Source of the DNA: Paenibacillus wynnii
GTDB lineage: Bacteria > Bacillota > Bacilli > Paenibacillales > Paenibacillaceae
DNA: 64,000 nt
Reading direction: 5' to 3'
Assembly: GCF_000757885.1 (NCBI RefSeq)
Contig: NZ_JQCR01000003.1
Coordinates: 806,001-870,000 of the forward strand
A program made the translations under genes and the position numbers. The number at the start of each line of letters is the position of its first letter. The stretch's first letter is position 1. Positions 1-7,817 of the stretch are shown here, piece by piece. The notes beneath the pieces are model-generated. The model had not been told where the DNA came from, made no database searches, and saw only the letters and a list, made by a program, of their open reading frames with translations.

Positions 1-83
1 GGCCTAATTTGCCATAGAACCCAATCGTTATGCCAGATCTCTACATATCCTGTGTTGTACTTTACTAAAAGGAGGAATCATTC

Positions 84-206
84 ATGAGTGAAGTTATTGG
101 CGGATACGGCGGGGTTGGTGGAGTTGGCGGAGCATTTACATCTACGGGTGCAATTCTGGTTCTCTTCATTTTGCTGGTCATCATCTCGAGATCCTTTCTG
201 GTTTAA
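84..206 (+). CDS. YjcZ-family sporulation miniprotein
   Basis: A 40-residue ORF. It has a glycine-rich N-terminus (runs of GGYGGVGGVGG type) followed by one hydrophobic segment (ILVLFILLVIIS) and a short basic tail, the usual layout of the small YjcZ/CotT-like sporulation proteins of Bacillales. AAGGAGG at 69-75 lies 8 nt before the ATG, which fixes the start. A rho-independent hairpin follows, so it is probably monocistronic. Family role, from knowledge of relatives: forespore or coat-associated membrane peptide, molecular function unknown. No sporulation sigma promoter could be assigned with confidence in the 83 bases upstream. Confidence 0.8.
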   Translation: MSEVIGGYGGVGGVGGAFTSTGAILVLFILLVIISRSFLV

Positions 207-240
207 ATCTTAACTTTGTATGCAGGTAAGTAGTTTTGAA

Positions 241-276
241 GGAGTCTTACGGGAAACCGTGGGCTCCTTTTTTTAA
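241..276 (+). terminator. Rho-independent terminator after yjcZ-like gene
   Basis: Hairpin with arms GGAG..ACGG and CCGT..CTCC around a GAAA loop, followed by seven T residues. Confidence 0.8.
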
Positions 277-278
277 CA

Positions 279-323
279 TTGCTTAATACAAGCAGTCCTG
301 GATATAATACAAACGTACGTTCC
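279..323 (+). promoter_or_regulatory. Sigma-A promoter with LexA (SOS) box-like site
   Basis: TTGCTT (279-284), an 18-bp spacer and TATAAT (303-308) form a promoter ahead of the winged-helix/yolD operon. Immediately downstream, CAAACGTACGTTCC (310-323) matches the Gram-positive SOS box pattern CGAAC-N4-GTTCG at all but the two outer G positions, with a symmetric AACGTACGTT core. Location at the transcription start suits LexA repression. This is a pattern match, not a measured site. Confidence 0.55.
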
Positions 324-343
324 TATTATTGGAGGTGTGAAGC

Positions 344-649
344 GTGCTGGATGATACACCGCGAAAGCTGCTGCGAATCCTGTATCACTTCTCCAGTCAT
401 TACAAGCGAATGCCTGCCTTATCAGAGCTTGGGAGGTTAAGTGGAAGGTCGAGCATGAAGATTAGAGAGGGTATGCAGATCTTAGCCGAACAAAACTATA
501 TTGAATGGAATCGGAAGATGCCTGTAGAGAGGGCTGTAATCATTGAAGGCTGGGAAAGGCCTGATCCTACGGCGAAGCAACAGGGTGAGGGGCAGATCCG
601 CCAGTTGACGAGAACGACTGGGAATACGGATTACTGGCTCTATTATTAA
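344..649 (+). CDS. Small winged-helix DNA-binding protein, LexA N-terminus-like
   Basis: A 101-residue protein with a GTG start placed 8 nt after GGAGG (331-335). Residues about 7-60 read as a winged-helix fold: KLLRILYHF, then MPALSELGRLSGRSSMKIREGMQIL as helix-turn-helix, then a wing. This resembles the N-terminal domain of LexA/MarR-type regulators, with no dimerisation or peptidase domain. The C-terminal 30 residues are polar and ungrouped. It is followed 11 nt later by a yolD-like gene, so the two probably form an operon behind the SOS-box-like site. Function unknown; a regulator or an accessory DNA-binding protein of the SOS response is an inference from context. Confidence 0.6.
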   Translation: MLDDTPRKLLRILYHFSSHYKRMPALSELGRLSGRSSMKIREGMQILAEQNYIEWNRKMPVERAVIIEGWERPDPTAKQQGEGQIRQLTRTTGNTDYWLYY

Positions 650-660
650 GGAGGGATCTT

Positions 661-993
661 GTGAGAAGCAAAAAGCTGGAAAACATTTGGGAGTGTAGCC
701 GATTTATGCTCCCCGAGCATGAACGGCGGATACAGTATGATAACCGAGATCGGGAGATGCGTACGAAACCTGAACTAGACGAACAAGAGATAGGAAGCAT
801 TGAGCAGATCTTAGCAAAATCAATAGAGGATCACAGTGCGGTCACCCTAACCTTATTCCGGCCGGACAGGGATCAAGAGTACCGGGGAATTGTAATGTCC
901 GTAGATCGGCATTTAATGAGAATAAAATTGCGTTGGTCTGATGAACATTGGGATTGGATACCCATCGGCGATATTATTAAAGCATATGTATAA
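661..993 (+). CDS. YolD-like family protein
   Basis: A 110-residue protein with a GTG start behind GGAGGG (650-655). The C-terminal half (EYRGIVMSVDRHLMRIKLRW, then DWIPIGDIIKAYV) is the typical YolD-like domain with its Sm-fold-like beta strands. In Bacillus, YolD/YqzH-type proteins are encoded next to the Y-family polymerases UvrX/YqjW and are SOS induced. Here no polymerase gene follows; a terminator and then rsmD do. It is the second gene of a two-gene unit with the winged-helix protein upstream. A role in translesion polymerase control is family knowledge plus inference. Confidence 0.8.
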   Translation: MRSKKLENIWECSRFMLPEHERRIQYDNRDREMRTKPELDEQEIGSIEQILAKSIEDHSAVTLTLFRPDRDQEYRGIVMSVDRHLMRIKLRWSDEHWDWIPIGDIIKAYV

Positions 994-1010
994 CTGTACA
1001 TAAAAAAATC

Positions 1011-1035
1011 GGGCGCCCCTTTCGGAGCGCCCTTT
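1011..1035 (+). terminator. Rho-independent terminator after yolD-like gene
   Basis: GGGCGC (1011-1016) pairs with GCGCCC (1027-1032) and is followed by TTT. It closes the SOS-like operon. The remaining bases to 1295 hold a second small hairpin (CGACAT/ATGTCG at 1101-1118) and no ORF. Confidence 0.75.
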
Positions 1036-1295
1036 CATGGGAGAGGAGAAACCGGACGAAGAGCTTATGGGGAAACGTAAGCTTGCTCCGCGGTTGTCTA
1101 CGACATTTTGCGATGTCGATAATTACATGATGTCCCGGTAGAGGAAGTCTTATACATATCTTTTTAATTAATTACATCTTGGCGCTGCCGAAGAGCACAA
1201 TGATTTTTATTTAATGGCTTGAATGTGGTACGATAGGCGTGGACTTATGGCCTGTTTGGCATAATAAAACAGAGATATAGAGCGGGTGGATGACA

Positions 1296-1904
1296 GTGAG
1301 AGTTGTATCGGGCAGTGCCAAGGGAAGACCCTTGAAGAGTGTGCCTGGAAGCGGGACGCGTCCCACGACTGATAAGGTCAAAGAAGCGTTATTTAGTATG
1401 ATCGGCCCTTATTTTGAGGGTGGAGCAGCACTGGATTTATTCGCCGGTACAGGAGGCCTCGGTATCGAAGCGCTTAGTAGAGGCATGGAAAGCGCAGTAT
1501 TTGTAGACATGGAACCCAAAAGTATCGACACGATACGTGCCAATCTGAAGGCTACTAGCCTGGAGTCACGCGCGGAAGTGTACCGTAATGAAGCCGGAAG
1601 AGCGTTAAGTGCAATGGAGAAACGTGAGCGGTCCTTTGATCTTGTATTTTTGGATCCGCCTTATCGTCTTAAACACGGTGATGAGCTTATGTGCAGTATG
1701 GCGGCCAAAGGCTTGCTGCAAGCCGAGGCGTTGGTCGTTCTGGAACATGAATCCAGCTATGCTTATCCTGAGCATATTCCGGGGTTTTACAGGCTGCGGC
1801 AGGCAGTATATGGAGAGACAACAATCTCTATTTATCAGTATGAAGCCGCTGGTGAGAATGTAGCTGAAAACGGCGAGGAGGACCAAGATGAGTCTGCAAA
1901 TTAG
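1296..1904 (+). CDS. rsmD: 16S rRNA (guanine(966)-N(2))-methyltransferase RsmD
   Basis: A SAM-dependent methyltransferase modifying the 30S subunit (G966 by E. coli numbering). The N-terminus MRVVSGSAKGR is the family signature. It is followed by TRPTTDKVKEALF, the SAM-binding LDLFAGTGGLGIEALSRG loop near residue 50 and the catalytic DPPY tetrad near residue 120. The start chosen is GTG 1296, because GGGTGG lies 6 nt upstream and homologues begin MRVISG; an ATG at 1290 is the alternative. Its 3' end overlaps coaD by 17 nt, giving the conserved rsmD-coaD pair. The short acidic tail is not conserved in the family. Confidence 0.93.
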   Translation: MRVVSGSAKGRPLKSVPGSGTRPTTDKVKEALFSMIGPYFEGGAALDLFAGTGGLGIEALSRGMESAVFVDMEPKSIDTIRANLKATSLESRAEVYRNEAGRALSAMEKRERSFDLVFLDPPYRLKHGDELMCSMAAKGLLQAEALVVLEHESSYAYPEHIPGFYRLRQAVYGETTISIYQYEAAGENVAENGEEDQDESAN

Positions 1905-2406
1905 AAAAGAGCGTGTCGCGATATACCCGGGTACCTTTGATCCGGTAACTATGGGACATATGGATATTATTCATCGAGCAGCTAAGCAATTCGATCGACT
2001 GATCGTAGCTGTTCTCAATAATTTAAGCAAAAACCCTTTGTTTTCGGTGGAGGAACGTACAGATTTGCTGCGTCAGGCTACTATAGATATCCCTAATGTG
2101 GAAATTGACAGTTTTCGGGATCTGTTGGTCAACTACGTTCGGCAAAAAGATGCTCAAGTGATTGTACGCGGCATCCGCACGGTTACCGACTTTGAATATG
2201 AATTGCAAAATGCTTCTATTAATCATAATCTGGACCCGGATGCAGAAACGATATTTATGATGACCAATCCTAGATATTCCTATCTAAGCTCCAGTGTAGT
2301 TAAGGAAATTGCTCACTTTGGCGGAAATGTGAATGATTTCGTGACCCCAGAGGTTGAACAGGCCATGAAGCGGAAATTTAATCAAAACGGCGCCGGAAAA
2401 AGGTAA
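1888..2406 (+). CDS. coaD: Pantetheine-phosphate adenylyltransferase
   Basis: Penultimate step of coenzyme A synthesis: transfers AMP from ATP to 4'-phosphopantetheine. The nucleotidyltransferase motif GTFDPVTMGHMDII sits at about residues 14-27 (T/HxGH catalytic signature) and the conserved SYLSSSVVKEIA segment lies near residue 130. Length of 172 is slightly over the usual 160 because of an N-terminal extension. The ATG lies inside the rsmD 3' end, behind a GGCGAGGAGG-type site. The C-terminal coding end overlaps the convergent ylbJ end by 29 bp. Confidence 0.95.
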   Translation: MSLQIRKERVAIYPGTFDPVTMGHMDIIHRAAKQFDRLIVAVLNNLSKNPLFSVEERTDLLRQATIDIPNVEIDSFRDLLVNYVRQKDAQVIVRGIRTVTDFEYELQNASINHNLDPDAETIFMMTNPRYSYLSSSVVKEIAHFGGNVNDFVTPEVEQAMKRKFNQNGAGKR

Positions 2407-3604
2407 CTGCAGCTATAACCGCCGAGAGCATTAACAGCGACAGCATAAGCAGGAATTGCAATCCGAACAGACTCGGAATAGAGCTCCATACCGTTGAAAA
2501 GCGGATCCACCCTGCTTGAGCAGTCTCAGGACTTGCAAAGGTGGGCAACACCGCCTCTTGGATGGACATGAAGGGTCTCCAGAGCACCAGGGTTAATATG
2601 AATGCATATAGACCGTGCAACAGACGAACTGCGGCAAAAGGCAGAAAACGGATTTGTGCCGATTTTAGCACGGTCATAACCTGAAGATGGGCACAGAGTC
2701 CGCTCCAACCGAGTGCGGCAGACAGTAAAGCTAAGCTGAACATTCCTGCTGATGCAACCGGAGCCGTAATACTAACCTCACTTAGTGTATGGGCACCAAG
2801 ATGAATTTCTAGCAGCCCGGAAGTTAGTATTTCTGGCAGATCCGGCAATAGTCCTTGCACTATGCTGATAACTACAGCGAACATGATCATATATCCGCCT
2901 ACAATCATCAAGTTCTGCACAGAGCTACCTACAGAATCTCCGAGCAGTTTGCCGAAGCTACGGCCGTCCTGCAAGCGGGCTTCAGTGGCGGCGTGAACCA
3001 CTCGTGTATACAGTGGTTTTTTATTTGGTGAATTCGATTGAACATAGATTTTCTGCTCTGGAGCCTGCGGTGAACCCCTCAACAGGGGAACGGTAAAGCC
3101 TACAAGCAGTCCAGAGAGCCAATGTATAGCCAGCAACCCATATCCTGCTGCGGGACTGTGGAGGAACGCTACACCCACTACAATCAGGAGTGTGACGGGG
3201 CTGGCGAAGTGCACCAGTGCTGCCAGTCGTCCAGCCTCCTTGTCCGTAATGCTGCCTTGCTTGTGCAACTGAAGCACCCCCTGAGCACCTCCCGGGAATC
3301 CGGTGGTTAATCCCATCCATAAGGTCCAGCCGCCGGCACCTGGCAAACGGAATACACGACGCATTAAGGGTTCGAGCATTACACCTAAGCCATGTGTGAA
3401 ACCGGATGCTGTCAGCATTTCAGATAGAATTAGGAATGGCAGCAACGCCGGGAACACTAAATTCCACCACAGCTTCAAGCCTCGTAAGGAAGCCTGGAAG
3501 GAAGATTCGGGGCTGGACACAATGGCTATAGCCAGCAGAATGGCGAAGGCACCTGAGAGGTATGGTGCCGTGTCCGAAGCGATCCTACGTATTTTAACAT
3601 TCAT
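2378..3604 (-). CDS. ylbJ: Sporulation integral membrane protein YlbJ
   Basis: A 408-residue polytopic membrane protein with a nucleoside-recognition (Gate) domain. Visible markers are WWNLVFPALLPFLILSEML and TTGFPGGAQGVLQL in the first third, and a second Gate-like region around residues 220-330. It sits between coaD and ylbL as in other Bacillales. In B. subtilis YlbJ is needed for spore cortex formation (family knowledge). ATG 3604 has AGAGGTGA 7 nt upstream. The gene runs against its neighbours and overlaps the last 29 bp of coaD tail to tail. Confidence 0.88.
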   Translation of the reverse strand: MNVKIRRIASDTAPYLSGAFAILLAIAIVSSPESSFQASLRGLKLWWNLVFPALLPFLILSEMLTASGFTHGLGVMLEPLMRRVFRLPGAGGWTLWMGLTTGFPGGAQGVLQLHKQGSITDKEAGRLAALVHFASPVTLLIVVGVAFLHSPAAGYGLLAIHWLSGLLVGFTVPLLRGSPQAPEQKIYVQSNSPNKKPLYTRVVHAATEARLQDGRSFGKLLGDSVGSSVQNLMIVGGYMIMFAVVISIVQGLLPDLPEILTSGLLEIHLGAHTLSEVSITAPVASAGMFSLALLSAALGWSGLCAHLQVMTVLKSAQIRFLPFAAVRLLHGLYAFILTLVLWRPFMSIQEAVLPTFASPETAQAGWIRFSTVWSSIPSLFGLQFLLMLSLLMLSAVIAAVTFFRRRFD

Positions 3605-3747
3605 TATATATTCACCTCTTCATATCTTAAGACAGGGTATGCATGATATCACTTTATGCAAGTGAGACAACCATCATGCCAAGCTGTGAACATAGAAACA
3701 CATAAAGAAGTCTGCAAAGCTAGAGTGTCACAGGAAAGAAGGGACAA

Positions 3748-4788
3748 ATGGTGAAACAGATGAGACAGCGGACTGGTTTTCGCACCACAGTATACTTGTT
3801 TACGCTAATTGTGCTTACTTATGTATTTGTGTTTATGGGAACGCCATATATTGTATATCAACCCGGAAGCGCATCAGAAGTAGCCCCTATGATTAAGGTG
3901 GAAAACGGGGATGGTGATGAAAAAGGGACATTCATGATGACTACGGTGTCCGCCAGCTACGCTAATGTCGCCCTGTTAGTTGCTTCTGTGTTTAATTCCA
4001 ATGCGGAAGTTGTCCCAAAAGAGACAAGACTAGGAGAGAAAAGCGAGGAAGAGTATGCAGCCGTCCAAGTTTTTAACATGGACAGTTCTCAATCCTATGC
4101 TGTGCAGGCAGCTTACCATGCTGCGGACATTCCTTATAAGAATGAGCCGGATTATTTATTTGTTTACTCAGTCCCTATGGAGGGGAATCGTGATCAATTT
4201 CAGCCGGGAGACAGAATTACCAGTGTGGCCGGTCACAGCATGCCGGATTCGGAAGCTTTGACCTCGCTGCTGGCTGCCAAAAGTATCGGGGATAAGGTTA
4301 CTGTTACTTTGCTGCGGGACGGTAAAAAACGGACAGAGGAAGTCCAGTTAATTGAAGTTAAGGACAGTAAAGATGCCGCAGGGCGTCCGGGACTTGGGGT
4401 CATCATCGCAGCTGTACAGAAGGTGGTAGCGAAGGAATCCGGCAAAAAGGTCAGCTTCACAGTAAGGGATGTAGGCGGACCTTCAGCAGGGTTAATGTTT
4501 ACTATGGAAATCTTTAGCCAGCTAACCCCCGGGGATTTGACAAAAGGGTACAAGGTAGCAGGCACAGGTACCATTGATCCGGAGGGCAAAGTGGGTCCTA
4601 TCGGGGGAGTGAAGCATAAAATTGTGGCTGCAGATCGTGAAAAAGCGGAAATTTTCTTTGTACCTGCTGGCAACTATAAGGAAGCTAAGGCAAGGGCAGA
4701 TAAAATCGGTACCATAATGAAGCTGGTTTCTGTATCCACATTGAGCGATGCGCTGGATTATATGAAAAGCCTACCGGTCAAACCCTGA
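3748..4788 (+). CDS. ylbL: Membrane-anchored PDZ-Lon serine protease YlbL/SepM-like
   Basis: A 346-residue protein with one N-terminal transmembrane segment (about residues 13-33), a PDZ domain around 125-205 and a Lon-type proteolytic domain from about 215. The catalytic serine is S246 in GGPSAGLMF and the lysine is K291 in GGVKHK, spaced as in Lon (45 residues here). Family members are extracytoplasmic; relatives process signalling peptides (SepM in streptococci) or take part in DNA-damage checkpoint recovery (YlbL in B. subtilis). The ATG at 3748 has AAGAAGGG upstream. Its last 11 bp overlap the convergent tmcAL end. Confidence 0.9.
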   Translation: MVKQMRQRTGFRTTVYLFTLIVLTYVFVFMGTPYIVYQPGSASEVAPMIKVENGDGDEKGTFMMTTVSASYANVALLVASVFNSNAEVVPKETRLGEKSEEEYAAVQVFNMDSSQSYAVQAAYHAADIPYKNEPDYLFVYSVPMEGNRDQFQPGDRITSVAGHSMPDSEALTSLLAAKSIGDKVTVTLLRDGKKRTEEVQLIEVKDSKDAAGRPGLGVIIAAVQKVVAKESGKKVSFTVRDVGGPSAGLMFTMEIFSQLTPGDLTKGYKVAGTGTIDPEGKVGPIGGVKHKIVAADREKAEIFFVPAGNYKEAKARADKIGTIMKLVSVSTLSDALDYMKSLPVKP

Positions 4789-6076
4789 CCGGAGGCTCTA
4801 AATAATCGCGGTACAAATCGCTCCGCAGCGGAGACCGAAAGGCGCCGGCATATGCGGCTGAGGCCTGCAGGTCGCGTACTAGCTGGGGATGAGAACAAAG
4901 TGCAGGCCGCATTACAATCGGGAGGGTGGCGCTTTTTTTCATCCTTTTCAAAAGCGGCCTACCGCTCTCTCTAAAACCAAGCACGCGGATATATCCAGGG
5001 CCTTGTCCCAGAATAGAAGGGGACAATTCATTTTTAGGATGATTCAGCAGCGCATGCACCAGCATACGCTGAAGCCGTGTTCTTGTGTAGCGTTTACTCT
5101 TTAGAACATCCAGCAGACTGGACACACTGAAGTGTTCAAGCTCAGTCATAACACGCAGTAGTCTGTTCTCCAGTCCCTCATTCATATCCTGATAAGTCTC
5201 CAGTTCCGCAGAGGTATGTGTGGAGAGTAGGTGGCGCAGCGTTGTGGAGAAGCTCTCCAGAGTGACGGGGCCGCGTCCGGCGGCTTTTTCCCGTTCCATG
5301 ATGCGTAAGCTGTAATCCGGCATGTAGGAGGCGGGAGTACCCCCTTCCTGAAGCAGTGAACGGATTGCAGTCGCACTGGCAATAGCGGAATCTGTCTGCA
5401 AGGGGTCGTGGAATCCGGCACCTGTGCGTGGTACGGTCAAAGGTTTAATCTGACTGTGAAGCCGACGCAGGGCGATGAGGTAATGGAGCCCTAAGCTGTT
5501 ATTTGGCTGACGAATTAACTCGCCTATAGAATCTGCCCCAGTTGACTCTATAGGGTTGGCGGCTTCAGAGTCGCCTAATGGGCTGCTCATCTGGTTCTGA
5601 GGCTTCCCACGGAGATCCTCACTCCACATAGAAGCGGCTGCAGCACTAAAAGCGGCTGGGAAACTCTCGCCGAGTGATAATCGGTGGCGAATGGCACTCT
5701 GCAGCTCACTGCTTTCTTCAGCGAGATACTCGGCTAAAGGTAGCAACTGCTCTAATGCCCCGGCTTCGGAGCCAAAACAAAGGCTGTCTACGACACCCGT
5801 TGCTTCCAACAGTGAAACGGCACCGAATGCGAACCATTCAGCAGGTTGTACGGCGTAAGCCACGGGAAGCTCGATGACGACGTCAGCCCCCATGTGAAGC
5901 GCCATTTCAGTTCGGGCATACTTGCTTACCGCGGCCGGTTCACCACGCTGTGTGAAAGGGCCGCTCATGATGACGATGCTGCATTCTGCGCCGGCCCGTT
6001 TTTTGGATTCCGTGAAATGATGGACATGCCCGTTATGTAAAGGATTATATTCTGCTATAATTCCTAGAGTGGTCAC
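4778..6076 (-). CDS. tmcAL: tRNA(Met) cytidine acetate ligase TmcAL (YlbM)
   Basis: A nucleotidyltransferase that activates acetate with ATP and acetylates C34 of elongator tRNA-Met. The N-terminus GIIAEYNPLHNGHVHHF carries the HxGH-type motif, followed by SGPFTQRGEPA and KYARTEMALHMGADVVIELP, all family hallmarks. Length of 432 residues is usual. The start is GTG 6076. It is transcribed divergently from yceD, with both promoters in the 157-bp gap. An insertion around residues 155-190 is low in similarity to the family as I know it. Confidence 0.92.
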   Translation of the reverse strand: MTTLGIIAEYNPLHNGHVHHFTESKKRAGAECSIVIMSGPFTQRGEPAAVSKYARTEMALHMGADVVIELPVAYAVQPAEWFAFGAVSLLEATGVVDSLCFGSEAGALEQLLPLAEYLAEESSELQSAIRHRLSLGESFPAAFSAAAASMWSEDLRGKPQNQMSSPLGDSEAANPIESTGADSIGELIRQPNNSLGLHYLIALRRLHSQIKPLTVPRTGAGFHDPLQTDSAIASATAIRSLLQEGGTPASYMPDYSLRIMEREKAAGRGPVTLESFSTTLRHLLSTHTSAELETYQDMNEGLENRLLRVMTELEHFSVSSLLDVLKSKRYTRTRLQRMLVHALLNHPKNELSPSILGQGPGYIRVLGFRESGRPLLKRMKKSATLPIVMRPALCSHPQLVRDLQASAAYAGAFRSPLRSDLYRDYLEPPVRV

Positions 6077-6180
6077 AGCTGATTCGCTCCTTTATGCTGA
6101 TAATAGGGTGTTTTAAATGTTTATTATTTAGTTATATCATAAATTGCACCCATATCTGAAACAATATAAAGGGAAAATGG

Positions 6181-6210
6181 TTGACAAAGGTCTGCTTTGA
6201 TAGGTATAAT
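6181..6210 (+). promoter_or_regulatory. Sigma-A promoter of yceD-rpmF
   Basis: Consensus TTGACA (6181-6186), 18-bp spacer, consensus TATAAT (6205-6210). It rules out the upstream TTG at 6216 as the yceD start, since transcription would begin at about 6217. Confidence 0.85.
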
Positions 6211-6233
6211 AAATTTTGTTTGTTTGGAGTGAT

Positions 6234-6749
6234 ATGGTAATGGAAATTCACTTTCGCAAATTAGCGAATGCCGACGAGCCTTTACAGATCCATGAGGCTG
6301 TGGATGTTAGTAAGGTTGTCAAAGGGCGCAAGGATATTCTGGCTGTTGGACCGCTCTCAGTGGATCTTAAAGCGCTGCCCGCGGGTACCGATTGTGTGAA
6401 CGTGGTGGGGAAACTGAGTGGAGATGTGGACATGTTATGTTCACGCTGTCTCAATGAGGTCAAGAGTGTTTTGAACATTCCTTTCGCTGAGACTTTCAAG
6501 TGGCTTAAGCAGCCGGTTCTTCCAGAAGATGAAGATGATGAACTCATTTACATCAAGGATGAGAGTGTGGACCTTATCCCGTACGTGGAAGAAAATTTCG
6601 TACTGCACTTACCGGATGCGGTATTGTGCAAGGCAGACTGTCTTGGTCTTTGTCAGAAATGCGGACAGAACTTGAACGAAGGCACCTGCAGTTGCGACAA
6701 CACAGTGATCGATCCTCGACTTGCTGGGTTGAAAAACTTTTTCAAATGA
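6234..6749 (+). CDS. YceD family protein (DUF177, YlbN)
   Basis: A 171-residue protein encoded immediately before rpmF, the universal position for yceD. Two cysteine pairs are visible (CSRCL near residue 65; CLGLCQKCG..CSC near residue 140), as expected for the DUF177 zinc-ribbon-like fold. An acidic stretch (PEDEDDE) sits between them. YceD is linked to 23S rRNA accumulation and ribosome assembly in plants and bacteria. The start at ATG 6234 has GGAG 4 nt upstream; ATG 6240 is nearly as good. Cotranscribed with rpmF from the strong promoter at 6181. Confidence 0.88.
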   Translation: MVMEIHFRKLANADEPLQIHEAVDVSKVVKGRKDILAVGPLSVDLKALPAGTDCVNVVGKLSGDVDMLCSRCLNEVKSVLNIPFAETFKWLKQPVLPEDEDDELIYIKDESVDLIPYVEENFVLHLPDAVLCKADCLGLCQKCGQNLNEGTCSCDNTVIDPRLAGLKNFFK

Positions 6750-6819
6750 GCATGAATGAGACCGACATCCCGCCGTTTGCGCGGGTTGAAACAGAAATTA
6801 ATTAGGAGGTGTATCACAA

Positions 6820-6993
6820 ATGGCAGTACCTCAACGGAGAACGTCCAAGACTCGCCGTGACAAACGTCGCACCCACTTTAAGTTGGTTGTGCCGGGCATG
6901 GTGAAATGTGAACAATGCGGAGAGCTTAAATTGGCTCACCACGTATGCAAAGTTTGCGGAACTTACAAAGCAAGAGAAATCATCAAACAATAG
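6820..6993 (+). CDS. rpmF: 50S ribosomal protein L32
   Basis: A 57-residue protein beginning [20 protein letters not shown], the L32 signature, with a zinc-binding CxxC pair set ([18 protein letters not shown]). AGGAGG at 6804-6809 precedes the ATG. It is 70 bp after yceD and before a strong terminator. The zinc-binding (C+) form indicates no visible zinc-independent replacement here. Confidence 0.97.
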   Translation: MAVPQRRTSKTRRDKRRTHFKLVVPGMVKCEQCGELKLAHHVCKVCGTYKAREIIKQ

Positions 6994-7006
6994 TTTTAAT
7001 AAAAGT

Positions 7007-7040
7007 AGTACTTCATCGTTGGTGAGGTGCTATTTTTTTT
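7007..7040 (+). terminator. Rho-independent terminator after rpmF
   Basis: Eleven-base-pair stem (7007-7017 with 7021-7031, three G-U pairs), GTT loop, then A and eight T. Confidence 0.88.
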
Positions 7041-7087
7041 GTCAACTTTATTCATTTTCTAGGCGAAGTGGTGTCAATGCTTTATTT

Positions 7088-7131
7088 TTGACACGGCATG
7101 CTTTATACTACATATTAGTACCTGGTTCTAA
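7088..7131 (+). promoter_or_regulatory. fapR promoter with FapR operator
   Basis: TTGACA (7088-7093), 17-bp spacer and CATATT (7111-7116) form the promoter. TTAGTACCTGGTTCTAA (7115-7131) overlaps the -10 and is a 17-bp palindrome broken only at the centre and one A/T position on each side. It agrees with the known FapR operator type (TTAGTACCT core). FapR bound here would block RNA polymerase and be released by malonyl-CoA. Confidence 0.8.
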
Positions 7132-7220
7132 AATAATTAAACTGATCTTAATAACTTGGGCGGCAGCGGCCATCTGCGGCCGATTCAGCATGGGCCAGGA
7201 GGTGAGCCGCTATCGAGCGG

Positions 7221-7817
7221 GTGTCCAAAAAAGAGCGTCAGCAGCATCTGCTGCTTATCATTGAGGGTAATCCTTTTGTTACGGATCGTGAGTTGACCCG
7301 GCAGCTGAAGGTCAGTATTCAGACGATTCGGTTGGATCGGATGGAGCTTGGCATTCCAGAGCTGCGTGAGCGTATGAAACAAATGGCGGAGCATTCCTAT
7401 GATCAGGTACGTTCCCTTCCAGCAGATGAAGTTGTTGGTGATATAGTAGATTTACAGCTCGACAAGAGCGGGATATCCATATTTGAAATGCGTGAGGAGC
7501 ATGTATTCTCCAGAAACGGTATTGCCCGGGGGCACTATGTGTTCGCTCAAGCCAATTCGCTTGCGGTAGCCGTGATCGACGCTGAGATTGCTCTGACGGC
7601 TTCTGCCGACATTCGTTTCGTACGTATGGTCCGTCTGGGAGAGAAGTGCATCTCCAAAGCCTATGTCCGCACACTTGCGGGCCGTAAAGGTAAGGCGGAG
7701 GTAGACGTATTTACATATGTTGGGGAAGAAATGGTTTTTCAGGGCCACTTTATAGTCTATCGGTCCGCAATAGAAGAATACAGCGAAGGGGGAGAGCGAA
7801 GTGCGGATCGCCATTGA
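7221..7817 (+). CDS. fapR: Fatty acid biosynthesis repressor FapR
   Basis: A 198-residue global repressor of membrane-lipid genes. N-terminal helix-turn-helix (TDRELTRQLKVSIQTIRLDRMELGIPELRERM, residues about 21-53) and C-terminal hot-dog effector domain that binds malonyl-CoA (about 75-185, including NAIARGH-like and QANSLAVAVIDAE segments). GTG 7221 matches the start of homologues; the only strong GGAGGTGA is 15 nt upstream. Its 3' end overlaps plsX by 17 nt. An operator at its own promoter means the whole downstream fab cluster is probably autoregulated with it. Confidence 0.93.
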   Translation: MSKKERQQHLLLIIEGNPFVTDRELTRQLKVSIQTIRLDRMELGIPELRERMKQMAEHSYDQVRSLPADEVVGDIVDLQLDKSGISIFEMREEHVFSRNGIARGHYVFAQANSLAVAVIDAEIALTASADIRFVRMVRLGEKCISKAYVRTLAGRKGKAEVDVFTYVGEEMVFQGHFIVYRSAIEEYSEGGERSADRH

